Source: Planctomycetota bacterium (GTDB lineage: Bacteria; Planctomycetota; UBA11346). From it: DNA of 5,578 bases. Each line of letters opens with the position of its first letter. The stretch's first letter is position 1. The notes under the pieces were generated by a model, which did no database searches, was not told the DNA's origin, and worked only from the letters and a program-made list of their open reading frames with translations. Shown piece by piece: positions 1 through 5,578 of this stretch. Both the position numbers and the translations under genes were made by a program. Location of the stretch: positions 1-5,578 of the forward strand of contig JACDEC010000242.1 of the NCBI GenBank assembly GCA_013816645.1. Direction: 5' to 3'.

Positions 1-1
1 C

Positions 2-331
2 CGCGGACGTACCCTGGGTTTCGCCACCGCCAACTGCGGCACTCCCGAGAACCAGGTCCCCGCCGGCGGTGTCTACGCCGCACGGGTGTGGATCGATGGC
101 CGCGGGCCGTGGCCGGCCGCGGTCAATGCGGGCTACGTCCCGACGGTCGCGGGCGAGCGACCGTTCACCGTCGAGGCGCACCTCATCGGATTCAGCGAAG
201 CGTGCTACGGGGCACGCATCGAGATCGATCTGCTCGCACGGCTGCGCGAGGAGCGCCGTTTCCCCGATCTCGCTGCGCTGGTGGCGCAGATCCGTGCCGA
301 CGTTGCGCGGGCAGGCGAGGTCGCGGCTTGA
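2..331 (+). CDS. ribF: RibF, bifunctional riboflavin kinase/FAD synthetase (C-terminal part, 5' truncated)
   Basis: This is the C-terminal 109 residues of a RibF-type enzyme, which phosphorylates riboflavin to FMN and adenylates FMN to FAD in the cytoplasm. The frame is open from the window edge to a TGA at 329-331; the N-terminal FAD-synthetase domain lies outside the window. What remains is nearly all of the riboflavin-kinase domain. It opens with GRTLGFATANC, matching the Mg-ATP-binding GxxLGFPTAN motif. Then come GGVYA, the VNAGYVPTV strand (usually VNIGxxPTF), VEAHL with the conserved Glu held to be the catalytic base, and the usual C-terminal run LLARLREERRF...LVAQIRADV. The domain ends at normal family length. 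One oddity is that the proline of the PTAN motif is alanine here (codon 23-25), although its Thr and Asn are kept. The next gene converges on it. The assignment is firm; only the 5' end is missing. Confidence 0.94.
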   Translation, partial: RGRTLGFATANCGTPENQVPAGGVYAARVWIDGRGPWPAAVNAGYVPTVAGERPFTVEAHLIGFSEACYGARIEIDLLARLREERRFPDLAALVAQIRADVARAGEVAA

Positions 332-338
332 GCGCACG

Positions 339-356
339 GGCGGCGGACCCGCCGCC
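339..356. terminator. GC-rich hairpin between convergent genes
   Basis: A perfect 6-bp inverted repeat, GGCGGC (339-344) and GCCGCC (351-356), with a 6-base loop sits in the 35-base gap between the convergent stops of ribF and the DUF2188-like gene. Its position suits a bidirectional terminator, but neither strand has a T-run after it. It could act with Rho or be incidental GC-rich sequence. Confidence 0.3.
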
Positions 357-366
357 GCGCGCGGAC

Positions 367-558
367 TCACTGCACCGATTCGATCGAGAAGTCCTCGGCG
401 TGGATCACCAGCTTGGTGTCGGCGAGCTCGGGCTGGTTCCTGATCCATTCAAGGGCTTCCCCGCGATCGGCGAAATCGGCCACGATGTCGAATTCGCCCT
501 CGCGGGTGACCTCCCAGCGGCCTCCGGCCGGCATGACGTGCAACGGTATAGCGATCAT
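367..558 (-). CDS. Small DUF2188-like protein of unknown function
   Basis: A 63-residue protein read from ATG (558-556) to TGA (369-367). An AGGGGG Shine-Dalgarno lies 4 bases upstream of the ATG (plus-strand 563-568), which supports this start. The sequence resembles the DUF2188 family of about 60-residue bacterial proteins: an N-terminal HVMP with a following W-E-V strand (residues 7-17), the conserved EG, a central helix with an alanine-rich face (about 32-42), and the hallmark LVIHAED near the end (50-56). No signal peptide, membrane segment or catalytic motif is visible, so it is probably a small soluble cytoplasmic protein. The family has no established biochemical function. The gene converges on ribF and is divergent from the sigma-factor fusion across an AT-enriched spacer, so it is probably its own transcription unit. 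The family call is by eye from spaced motifs; a DUF2188 profile search would settle it. Confidence 0.62.
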   Translation of the reverse strand: MIAIPLHVMPAGGRWEVTREGEFDIVADFADRGEALEWIRNQPELADTKLVIHAEDFSIESVQ

Positions 559-739
559 GGATCCCCCTGGTCATTGCTGACCTGTGGATGAAGCGGTGAT
601 TATCTCGCCGTCCGCCGAGGGATTGCGGTGCGATCGGGGTCCCTGAACCGGTGTGGAGGATGGGTGAATAAGGCGGGAGCAGGCGGCATGCGCATCGTTG
701 TCGTAGCCCATACAAGACTTAGCACCAATCGGCGAATCG

Positions 740-767
740 TTGAAATAGCCGTAAAGACTTGTAGTTT
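740..767 (+). promoter_or_regulatory. Possible sigma-70-type promoter for the sigma-factor fusion gene
   Basis: TTGAAA (740-745) is followed after 16 bases by TAGTTT (762-767) inside the AT-enriched core. The -35 element is a good match to TTGACA and the -10 element a poor one to TATAAT. It would give a leader of roughly 110 bases before the GTG at 882. This is only a motif match; promoter consensus in this lineage is not well known. Confidence 0.2.
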
Positions 768-860
768 CACCTGTGACTTGAGTACCAGTGATTGACGCAC
801 GCCCACCGCAACAACACGGCGAACGTGTAGGCGCAGTCAACGTTGCCAGCACGACCAGGG

Positions 861-867
861 TAGGAGG
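861..867 (+). promoter_or_regulatory. Shine-Dalgarno TAGGAGG upstream of the sigma-factor gene
   Basis: TAGGAGG is a strong anti-SD match, but 14 bases separate it from the GTG at 882, longer than the usual 5-10. Its TAG is also an in-frame stop for the downstream gene, so the coding frame cannot begin upstream of 864. GTG 882 is the first standard start in the frame. TTG 912, preceded by AAAGGG at 902-907, is the alternative. Confidence 0.5.
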
Positions 868-881
868 TCGCGCGATCGAGG

Positions 882-2942
882 GTGTACAGGCCGCGCAGCG
901 AAAGGGTTCCCTTGCTCGATGAATCGTCGCCCGATGCATCGTCTCTCCGGACATCGCGGCTGGACGCCCGATCCCCGACCAGGGCCGACGACGCGCGCAC
1001 CGATGCCGTCCTGGTCGCCGCTTTGGTCGCGCGCAGCGACGACGGTGCCTTCGACCAGCTGGTCGAACGCCACTATGCCATGGTGTTCGGCACCTGCCTG
1101 CGGGTCACGGGCGATCATCACGACGCCGAGGATGCGGCGCAGAGCGTGTTCCTCACCCTCGCCGTCAAGGCCGGATCCCTCGCCGGCGTCGATTCGCTGG
1201 CGGGCTGGCTGCACGGGGTGGCTCGCAACGTCGCGCTGCGCGTGCGCGAGACCCAGGCCACGCGCCGGCGCCACGAGCAGGGGGCCGGCGTCGCGCACGG
1301 GAAGCCCGTAGCGATCGATCCGCTCGCCGAGCGTCTCGAGGAAGCCTTGGCGCGCGTGCCCGAGAGCTACCGCATCCCGCTCCTGCTCCATTACCGCGAG
1401 GGCCAATGCTGCCGTTCGATCGCCGCCCAGATCGGGGTGCGCGAGGAGACCGTCGCGATGCGCCTGAGCCGCGGACGCCAGCTGCTCCGTCGCCACCTCG
1501 TGCGCAGCGGATCGCTCGCGGGCCTGTCGCTCCTGGTGGCGGAAGCCAACGCATCCGCACCCGCTGGTCTGAGCGGGGCGGGGGCCGCCATCATCCACGG
1601 CGGTTCGCCAGTCGGCGTCCCAGCCCGCGCCGTCGCCTTGATGCGCTCAACCGTGGACGGGCTCGCGCTGGTCGCCGGGAAGAGCGTCGCGATCCTGGTG
1701 ACGGCGGTCCTGGTCGTCACTGGGACGATCGCGGCGGTCGCGGTAGCGGCGCGCTCATCGCAGCCCCTTGTCCAGAGCGTGGACGCGACTGCGCGCAGCG
1801 CGCCGACTGAGCGCAGCGCGCCGATGGCGCGCGACCTGTCGTCGACCACCACGCTTCCCGGCACTGAGACCCACCACCTGCTCGGCGCGACCACCGCTCC
1901 CTACCCGTACATCGAATACCTGCCCGGCGGCTACCAGGACCAGCCGCAGCGTCTCTGGCCGCTGGTGGTGCAGCTCCACAATATCCGCCTCGACGCACCA
2001 CCATTCGGCGAGACCGCGGCCGATCTCGATAGCTGCGTCCCCGACACCATCCTCGCCCGCACCCGAGAAGGCAGGCACTTTCCCGCCGTCATCCTGCTTC
2101 CCGCGTCCCTCGCTTCGGGCGACAACAACTGGCTGCCGTGGAAGACGTCGGCGCTCATCCATCATGCGCTGACGACGTATCGGATCGATCCGCATCGCAT
2201 CTACGTCTGCGGCGCCTACAGCGGAGGCGTCGGCTCGTATGACGCGGTCCTCGGATCCACCGGCCTGATCGCGGCGATCGTTCCGGTGTGCGGGATGGCC
2301 AAGCTGTGGCCGGCGGAGCAGTACCGCGCGCTCCTGGGAACGTCGATCTGGGCGCACACCAGCCAGGACGATGGCTTCTCCCTGCGCACGGCCGCCGTCA
2401 CCTTCGACGCCTTGGGCGGGATCCTCGGGTCGAGCAATCGCATCGGCGACGGCAAGACCTCCGCGGACCGCGGGCGCACCGCGCGCTGGAGCGCGACCGG
2501 TCGTTGGGAATGGACGGACGGGATCGGCGCCGTGGCGAACAGCGAGGGGCACCAGTTCCACTACACGATCAATCCTCCGGGCCAGGACTGGACCCAGACC
2601 TGGCGCAACGACGCGGTGTGGGACTGGTTGTTCCGCCAGGTGCGGCCCGAAAACGGATCGCCAGGCTTCGCCAGCACGCCACCGCTGACCGCGACCGTCG
2701 ATGTTCCCTACTCCTACGCCATCGCCGCGACCGGATCGCCGCCGCCCACGCTGAGCCTGAGCGGCGCTCCGAGCTGGTTGTCCCTCCAGGGCAACGTGCT
2801 GTCCGGGACGCCGCGCGTCGCCGGACCTTCGAACCCGCATGCCCCTGGCCACACCGCGATGATGGTGCTGAAGGCGAGCAACGGCATCGCACCGGACGCC
2901 GGCCGCGTGTTCAGGATCGACGTCGTGGACACCCCACGCTGA
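882..2942 (+). CDS. ECF sigma factor fused to a TM helix, a degenerate esterase-like domain and an Ig-like domain
   Basis: A single uninterrupted 686-residue frame. Residues about 55-125 are sigma-70 region 2 (RHYAMVFGTCLRVTG, then DAEDAAQSVFLTLA and the GWLHGVARNVALR helix). Residues about 149-206 are region 4 with its helix-turn-helix (RSIAAQIGVREETVAMRLSRG). Together they form an ECF sigma factor that should direct RNA polymerase to its own promoters. An Ala-rich linker and a hydrophobic helix (about 268-290) follow, as in planctomycete ECF proteins with C-terminal extensions. Residues about 340-588 resemble the esterase/prolyl-oligopeptidase-like hydrolases: YLPGGY, WPLVVQLHN, YRIDPHRIYVCG, IVPVCG, D497, H557 and WDWLF. 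The nucleophile elbow reads GAYSGG (444-449) where GxSxGG is expected, so the serine position is Tyr446. Residues about 594-682 form a He_PIG-type Ig domain. Predicted topology is sigma inside, hydrolase and Ig outside. Start is GTG 882. Domain calls are firm; the sensing role is inference. Confidence 0.9.
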   Translation: MYRPRSERVPLLDESSPDASSLRTSRLDARSPTRADDARTDAVLVAALVARSDDGAFDQLVERHYAMVFGTCLRVTGDHHDAEDAAQSVFLTLAVKAGSLAGVDSLAGWLHGVARNVALRVRETQATRRRHEQGAGVAHGKPVAIDPLAERLEEALARVPESYRIPLLLHYREGQCCRSIAAQIGVREETVAMRLSRGRQLLRRHLVRSGSLAGLSLLVAEANASAPAGLSGAGAAIIHGGSPVGVPARAVALMRSTVDGLALVAGKSVAILVTAVLVVTGTIAAVAVAARSSQPLVQSVDATARSAPTERSAPMARDLSSTTTLPGTETHHLLGATTAPYPYIEYLPGGYQDQPQRLWPLVVQLHNIRLDAPPFGETAADLDSCVPDTILARTREGRHFPAVILLPASLASGDNNWLPWKTSALIHHALTTYRIDPHRIYVCGAYSGGVGSYDAVLGSTGLIAAIVPVCGMAKLWPAEQYRALLGTSIWAHTSQDDGFSLRTAAVTFDALGGILGSSNRIGDGKTSADRGRTARWSATGRWEWTDGIGAVANSEGHQFHYTINPPGQDWTQTWRNDAVWDWLFRQVRPENGSPGFASTPPLTATVDVPYSYAIAATGSPPPTLSLSGAPSWLSLQGNVLSGTPRVAGPSNPHAPGHTAMMVLKASNGIAPDAGRVFRIDVVDTPR
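1794..1824 (+). repeat. 18-base tandem repeat in the juxtamembrane linker
   Basis: The 13-base string CGCAGCGCGCCGA occurs at 1794-1806 and again at 1812-1824, a period of 18 bases that keeps the frame. It encodes RSAPTE-RSAPMA just after the membrane helix of the sigma-factor fusion. It looks like a small in-frame duplication in a flexible linker. Confidence 0.5.
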
Positions 2943-3168
2943 TCTCGGCTTTCGTCCGCAGGCCGGCGCAAACCGCGTAGCTCGAAGGACATGCCACGAT
3001 GGTGGGCGCGCGTAGCCGGTCTGCCCGTGACACACCGCGCATCGCCTGGGAAACCGCCGGTTAGGTCCGTGCGCCGGCACCGGACTGGCTGGCATGCACA
3101 CCACCACCAGCGCCACCCCGTCCGCCCTCATCCAGCCGACTCCGCACAGGGGGTCTCGCACCCAGGTC
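2943..3168 (+). other. Intergenic region between the sigma-factor fusion and the C25-like gene
   Basis: A 226-base spacer with no gene I can support. The downstream frame is closed by stops at 3013-3015 and 3028-3030 and open after that, so part of 3031-3168 could be coding if translation starts at the upstream ATG at 3094. The notable content is a pair of potential stem-loops at 3045-3085. I found no clear -10/-35 pair here, so cotranscription of the two genes is possible. Confidence 0.5.
3045..3085 (+). other. Two adjacent potential stem-loops upstream of the C25-like gene
   Basis: Stem-loop 1 (3045-3065) pairs CCT with AGG and AACC with GGTT around a GCC loop, with a 4-base GGGA bulge. 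Stem-loop 2 (3065-3085) pairs GTCCGTGC with GCAC-C-GGAC: 8 bp, one bulged C and a GCCG loop. The two share base 3065, so at most one uses it. No T-run follows, so a simple intrinsic terminator is unlikely. This could be a leader structure, a Rho-independent-like attenuator without a U-tract, or chance pairing in GC-rich DNA. Confidence 0.3.
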
Positions 3169-5578
3169 ATGCCGTGCACGTCCGCAGGAGGCCCGACGAC
3201 GATCGCCATCCTGCTGAACGCGGCCCGGATGCTCTCCGCTGCGGCGTGCCTGCTCGCGTTCTGCACGGCAGCGACCCCGGCCGTGGAAATCGACATACCG
3301 GAATACAACGTGCAGGTCGAAGCTGTCGCCAGTCCTTCCGGGATCGTGCTGACGTGGAATCCGTATGGGTACGCGACCCAGGTCGAGATCTGCAGGAAGG
3401 AACTCGGCAGCGCGACCTGGGGTGCTCCGATCGCCACGCTTCCCGGCGACGCGCTCACCTACACCGATCCCAGCGCCGTCACCGGGACCCCGTACGAATA
3501 CCAGCTGACTCGGCGCACCAGCTTGACGCTCCACGAGATGTGGCAGCCGTTCGCGCAGTACGGCTACGTCTGCGGCAGCATCCGCCGCTCGGTGATCGAT
3601 CGCCGCGGCACCATGATCCTGCTGGTCGACCAGACCATGGCCGATCCCTTGGCCGCGGAACTGGCCCAGCTGCGCAAGGACCTGATCGGCGATGGATGGA
3701 CGGTCATCCCGCTCGAGGTATCGCGCACCGCGGCGGTGACCGAGGTCAGGGCCCTCATCAAGGCCACCTGCGATGCAACACCGGGCGGCGTGAAATCGCT
3801 CTTCATCTTCGGCCACGTGCCCGTCCCGCGATCGGGAACCATGGCCTATGATGGGCACAACGACAACGCCGTAGCCATGGGCACGGATGGGTACTACGCC
3901 GATCTCGACGGCGTGTGGACCGATGCCACGGCGGATAATTCGGCCAATACCGAGAACGACTACCACCTGCTCGGAAACAATGTCCCCGGGGATGGTCGCT
4001 TCGATCAGGACCGGATCCCCGATAAGACGGTCGAGCTCGAGTATGGACGCGTCGATTTCCACGACCTGAGCTGGTTCCACCCGATCAGCGAAGTCGAGTT
4101 GCTGCGCAACTACCTCAACAAGGAACACGACTACCGCCAGGGCATGCGCCAATTGCCGATGCGCGGACAATACGTCGACTTCCTCGAGATGCGTTTGGGC
4201 AACCCGGTCGCCGTCAGCGGCATCCGCGCTATCGGTTCGGTCTGCGGGTACGACAACATGGAAATGGTCTGGGGACTGCCCAATCCCGCCGGTCAGAAGA
4301 TGTACACCCCGTTCAGCTTCGCCGGTATCGACAACTGCGTCTTCACCTCGCACGAATTCAGGAACGACATCCCGGTCGATTTCTACATGGCCTTCGGAAG
4401 TGGTTTCCTCAATTGGGATACTCCTCACAACTGGCTGCGTTCGAGCATCGCCGGCAAGCATTACGGAGTCGCCGCGATGTCGGGCGGGTGGCCGTACGCC
4501 TATGTCCATCCCCTCGCGCTCGGCGGTTCCTTCGGCGAGTCGGCGCGCCTGACCCAGAACAACGACCAGAGCGAATATACGGTCTGGAGCTACTGGGGCA
4601 AAACGGGCCCCTTCTATGCGCACGCCAGGCACTTCGGCCTGATGGGTGACCCGACGCTGCGCCTTTTCAACGTCGTCCCGCCCGCTGCCGTGAGCATCGC
4701 GCAGAACGCGGGCAGCCATCCCGCGCTGTCGTGGGCGGCGTCTCCGCAGGCCAGCGAGGGCTATCTGGTCTACCGTTCGGCGAACCCGAACGGACCGTTC
4801 GCTCGCGTGACCCCGTCGATGATCTCCGGGACCTCGTGGAGCGACGCATCGGTGTCGAGCGGCACCTGGTGCTACCAGGTCAAGGCCGTCATGCTCCAGG
4901 CCACCGCCGGTGGCACGTTCCTGAATGCGAGCCAGGCGATCACCACATCGATCACCCTCGGTGGCGCCCAGCAGAACATTCCGCCCGTCGTCGACGCCGG
5001 GGCCGACCAGGCGACCATGGCGCCGGCGACGACCGTCACCGTTTCGGGCGCTGCCAGCGACAGCGATGGCAGCATCGTCACCATCGCTTGGAGCCAGCTG
5101 TCGGGAGCTCCCGCGGCGATCCAGTCGCCGGGATCGCCGGTGACCACCATCGCCGGCCTGGGCGTGGGTACGTCGGTATTCCGCCTGATCGCGACCGACA
5201 ACCTCGGAGCCATGGCTTGGGATGACGTGCAGGTCACCGTCAGCGCAGCCGCGAATGCGGCGCCGATCGCGCAGGCCGGCATGGATCTCGCCATCGTCCT
5301 CCCGTCCGCAGCCTCGCTCGCGGGCGCCGGCAGCGACGATGGACTGCCCAATCCGCCCGGCGCGCTCAGCCATGCGTGGACCCAGCTCGGCGGGCCCGGC
5401 TCGGTGGCATTCGCCGATGCCGGTGCCGCGCACACCACCGCGACGTTCCCCTCGGCCGGCACCTACACCCTGCGGCTGAGCGTCGGCGACGGCGCGCTCA
5501 GCGGCAGCGACGACCTGGTCATAACCGTGGCGCCGGCGCCGGCGCCGGCGCCCACGATCGGCGACGCCCTCGGCTTCG
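3169..5578 (+). CDS. Secreted FN3/C25-like/PKD multidomain protein (3' truncated by the window)
   Basis: An open frame that runs past the window end; 803 residues are visible from ATG 3169. The start is uncertain: ATG 3094 is longer, and ATG 3229 begins directly at the signal sequence. Residues about 21-38 (MLSAAACLLAFCTAATPA) form a signal peptide core, with likely cleavage after A35 or A38. Residues about 45-135 are FN3-like (LTWNP, YRK-like EICRKE, TYTDPS, YEYQL). Residues about 147-500 resemble gingipain-family peptidase C25: GTMILLVDQ, SLFIFGHVPVP, TDGYYADLDG, VELEYGRVDF, EVELLRNYLNKEHDYR and the closing LMGDPTLRLF. The usual GHG and catalytic Cys positions seem to read FGS (409-411) and Met437, so activity is doubtful. 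A second FN3 domain (about 504-597) and two PKD/REJ-like domains (about 603-692 and 697-788) follow, then an Ala-Pro linker. The protein is probably exported to the periplasm or cell surface; no sorting signal is visible because the C-terminus is missing. Confidence 0.82.
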   Translation, partial: MPCTSAGGPTTIAILLNAARMLSAAACLLAFCTAATPAVEIDIPEYNVQVEAVASPSGIVLTWNPYGYATQVEICRKELGSATWGAPIATLPGDALTYTDPSAVTGTPYEYQLTRRTSLTLHEMWQPFAQYGYVCGSIRRSVIDRRGTMILLVDQTMADPLAAELAQLRKDLIGDGWTVIPLEVSRTAAVTEVRALIKATCDATPGGVKSLFIFGHVPVPRSGTMAYDGHNDNAVAMGTDGYYADLDGVWTDATADNSANTENDYHLLGNNVPGDGRFDQDRIPDKTVELEYGRVDFHDLSWFHPISEVELLRNYLNKEHDYRQGMRQLPMRGQYVDFLEMRLGNPVAVSGIRAIGSVCGYDNMEMVWGLPNPAGQKMYTPFSFAGIDNCVFTSHEFRNDIPVDFYMAFGSGFLNWDTPHNWLRSSIAGKHYGVAAMSGGWPYAYVHPLALGGSFGESARLTQNNDQSEYTVWSYWGKTGPFYAHARHFGLMGDPTLRLFNVVPPAAVSIAQNAGSHPALSWAASPQASEGYLVYRSANPNGPFARVTPSMISGTSWSDASVSSGTWCYQVKAVMLQATAGGTFLNASQAITTSITLGGAQQNIPPVVDAGADQATMAPATTVTVSGAASDSDGSIVTIAWSQLSGAPAAIQSPGSPVTTIAGLGVGTSVFRLIATDNLGAMAWDDVQVTVSAAANAAPIAQAGMDLAIVLPSAASLAGAGSDDGLPNPPGALSHAWTQLGGPGSVAFADAGAAHTTATFPSAGTYTLRLSVGDGALSGSDDLVITVAPAPAPAPTIGDALGF
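3186..3191 (+). promoter_or_regulatory. Perfect AGGAGG near the C25-like gene start, without a standard start at the right distance
   Basis: AGGAGG lies 17 bases after the start of ATG 3169. In the coding frame the next ATG is 3229, 37 bases after the motif. The only start-like codons at normal spacing are ATC 3202 (10 bases) and CTG 3211. Either the motif is incidental, or translation begins at a rare codon here, which would still give a complete signal peptide. Confidence 0.3.
5530..5553 (+). repeat. GCGCCG hexanucleotide repeat encoding an Ala-Pro linker
   Basis: Three perfect GCGCCG units (5530-5547) and a fourth with one change (GCGCCC, 5548-5553) encode (Ala-Pro)4 after the second PKD-like domain. 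This is a typical interdomain linker of a modular secreted protein. Units are 6 bases, so slippage would change linker length without shifting the frame. Confidence 0.7.

Larger units (their letters stand above)
559..881. other. Divergent intergenic region with an AT-enriched core
   Basis: This 323-base region separates the minus-strand DUF2188-like gene from the plus-strand sigma-factor gene and must hold both promoters. Bases 701-780 are about 45% G+C by count (36 of 80), well below the flanks. The hexamer GACTT[G/A] occurs three times in this core on the plus strand (716-721, 756-761, 775-780). I see no tRNA fold, tmRNA ends or known riboswitch signature. A minus-strand frame stays open through much of it, but it has no recognisable product and its codon choice differs from that of the neighbouring genes, so I treat the region as non-coding. 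Confidence 0.6.

Noticed and set aside
339..356. Strong intrinsic terminator between ribF and the DUF2188-like gene
   Set aside because: The hairpin is real, but neither strand has a T-run after it, so it is listed only as a weak candidate.
780..850. Possible tmRNA tag-like reading on the minus strand (DCAYTFAV)
   Set aside because: It only loosely resembles an ANDNYAFA-type tag. No tmRNA 5' or 3' ends, T-arm or CCA-adjacent acceptor sequence is present on either strand.
571..954. 127-codon minus-strand frame through the AT-enriched intergenic region
   Set aside because: It has no recognisable family and overlaps the 5' end of the sigma gene, and I see no good ribosome-binding site. Kept as a finding about the region, not as a gene.
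837..1598. 253-codon open frame on the minus strand
   Set aside because: It is antisense to the sigma-70 region 2 and 4 coding sequence, which is recognisable on the plus strand. The product shows no known motif.
882..2942. Two separate genes (sigma factor and hydrolase) joined by a lost stop or sequencing error
   Set aside because: The linker and membrane helix after region 4 match the pattern of planctomycete ECF extensions, and no start with a ribosome-binding site or frame change is seen between residues 207 and 340.
3229..3312. Lipoprotein signal peptide in the C25-like protein
   Set aside because: The cysteines near the hydrophobic core lack a proper lipobox (Phe precedes one, and the other comes too early), so a signal peptidase I site fits better.
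1755..3458. 567-codon open frame on the minus strand
   Set aside because: It is antisense to the hydrolase and Ig part of the sigma-factor fusion and crosses the following intergenic region. Its composition is biased and no domain is visible, so it is a shadow frame.
2991..3851. 286-codon plus-strand frame overlapping the start of the C25-like gene
   Set aside because: It is rich in Arg, His and Pro, typical of an off-frame GC-rich reading, and overlaps the frame that carries the signal peptide, FN3 and C25-like domains.
3061..5433. 790-codon open frame on the minus strand
   Set aside because: It lies wholly antisense to the C25-like gene, whose plus-strand frame carries clear FN3, C25-like and PKD domains. 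The minus-strand product is Arg/Gly/Asp-rich with no recognisable domain, which is usual for antisense frames in GC-rich DNA.

Overview
The window is about two thirds G+C. It reads as a chromosomal segment from a planctomycete or a related PVC-group bacterium. That placement is an inference from two things: an ECF sigma factor with the long C-terminal extension typical of Planctomycetes, and a large secreted C25-like/FN3/PKD protein of a kind common in such genomes. There are no tRNA, rRNA, CRISPR or insertion-sequence signatures.

Layout from left to right: (1) bases 2-331, plus strand: the 3' end of ribF, covering most of the riboflavin-kinase domain. (2) Bases 367-558, minus strand: a convergent 63-residue DUF2188-like protein, separated from ribF by a 35-base gap with a GC hairpin. 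(3) Bases 559-881: a divergent intergenic region with a clear dip to about 45% G+C (701-780). (4) Bases 882-2942, plus strand: a 686-residue fusion of ECF sigma factor, transmembrane helix, esterase-like alpha/beta-hydrolase and He_PIG-type Ig domain. The hydrolase appears to lack its catalytic serine. (5) Bases 2943-3168: a spacer with two potential adjacent stem-loops. (6) Bases ~3169 to past the window end, plus strand: a large secreted protein with an N-terminal FN3-like domain, a gingipain (peptidase C25)-like domain without an obvious catalytic His/Cys pair, a second FN3 domain and at least two PKD-like domains. It is cut by the window end.

The ribF and DUF2188 genes look like ordinary housekeeping or accessory neighbours. 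The most interesting part is the pair at 882-5578. One gene joins a cytoplasmic transcription initiator to an apparently inactive outside-facing hydrolase, which suggests a one-protein transmembrane sensor. The next gene on the same strand encodes a secreted multidomain protein that also carries an apparently inactive enzyme fold. Whether the sigma factor controls its neighbour cannot be decided from this sequence.
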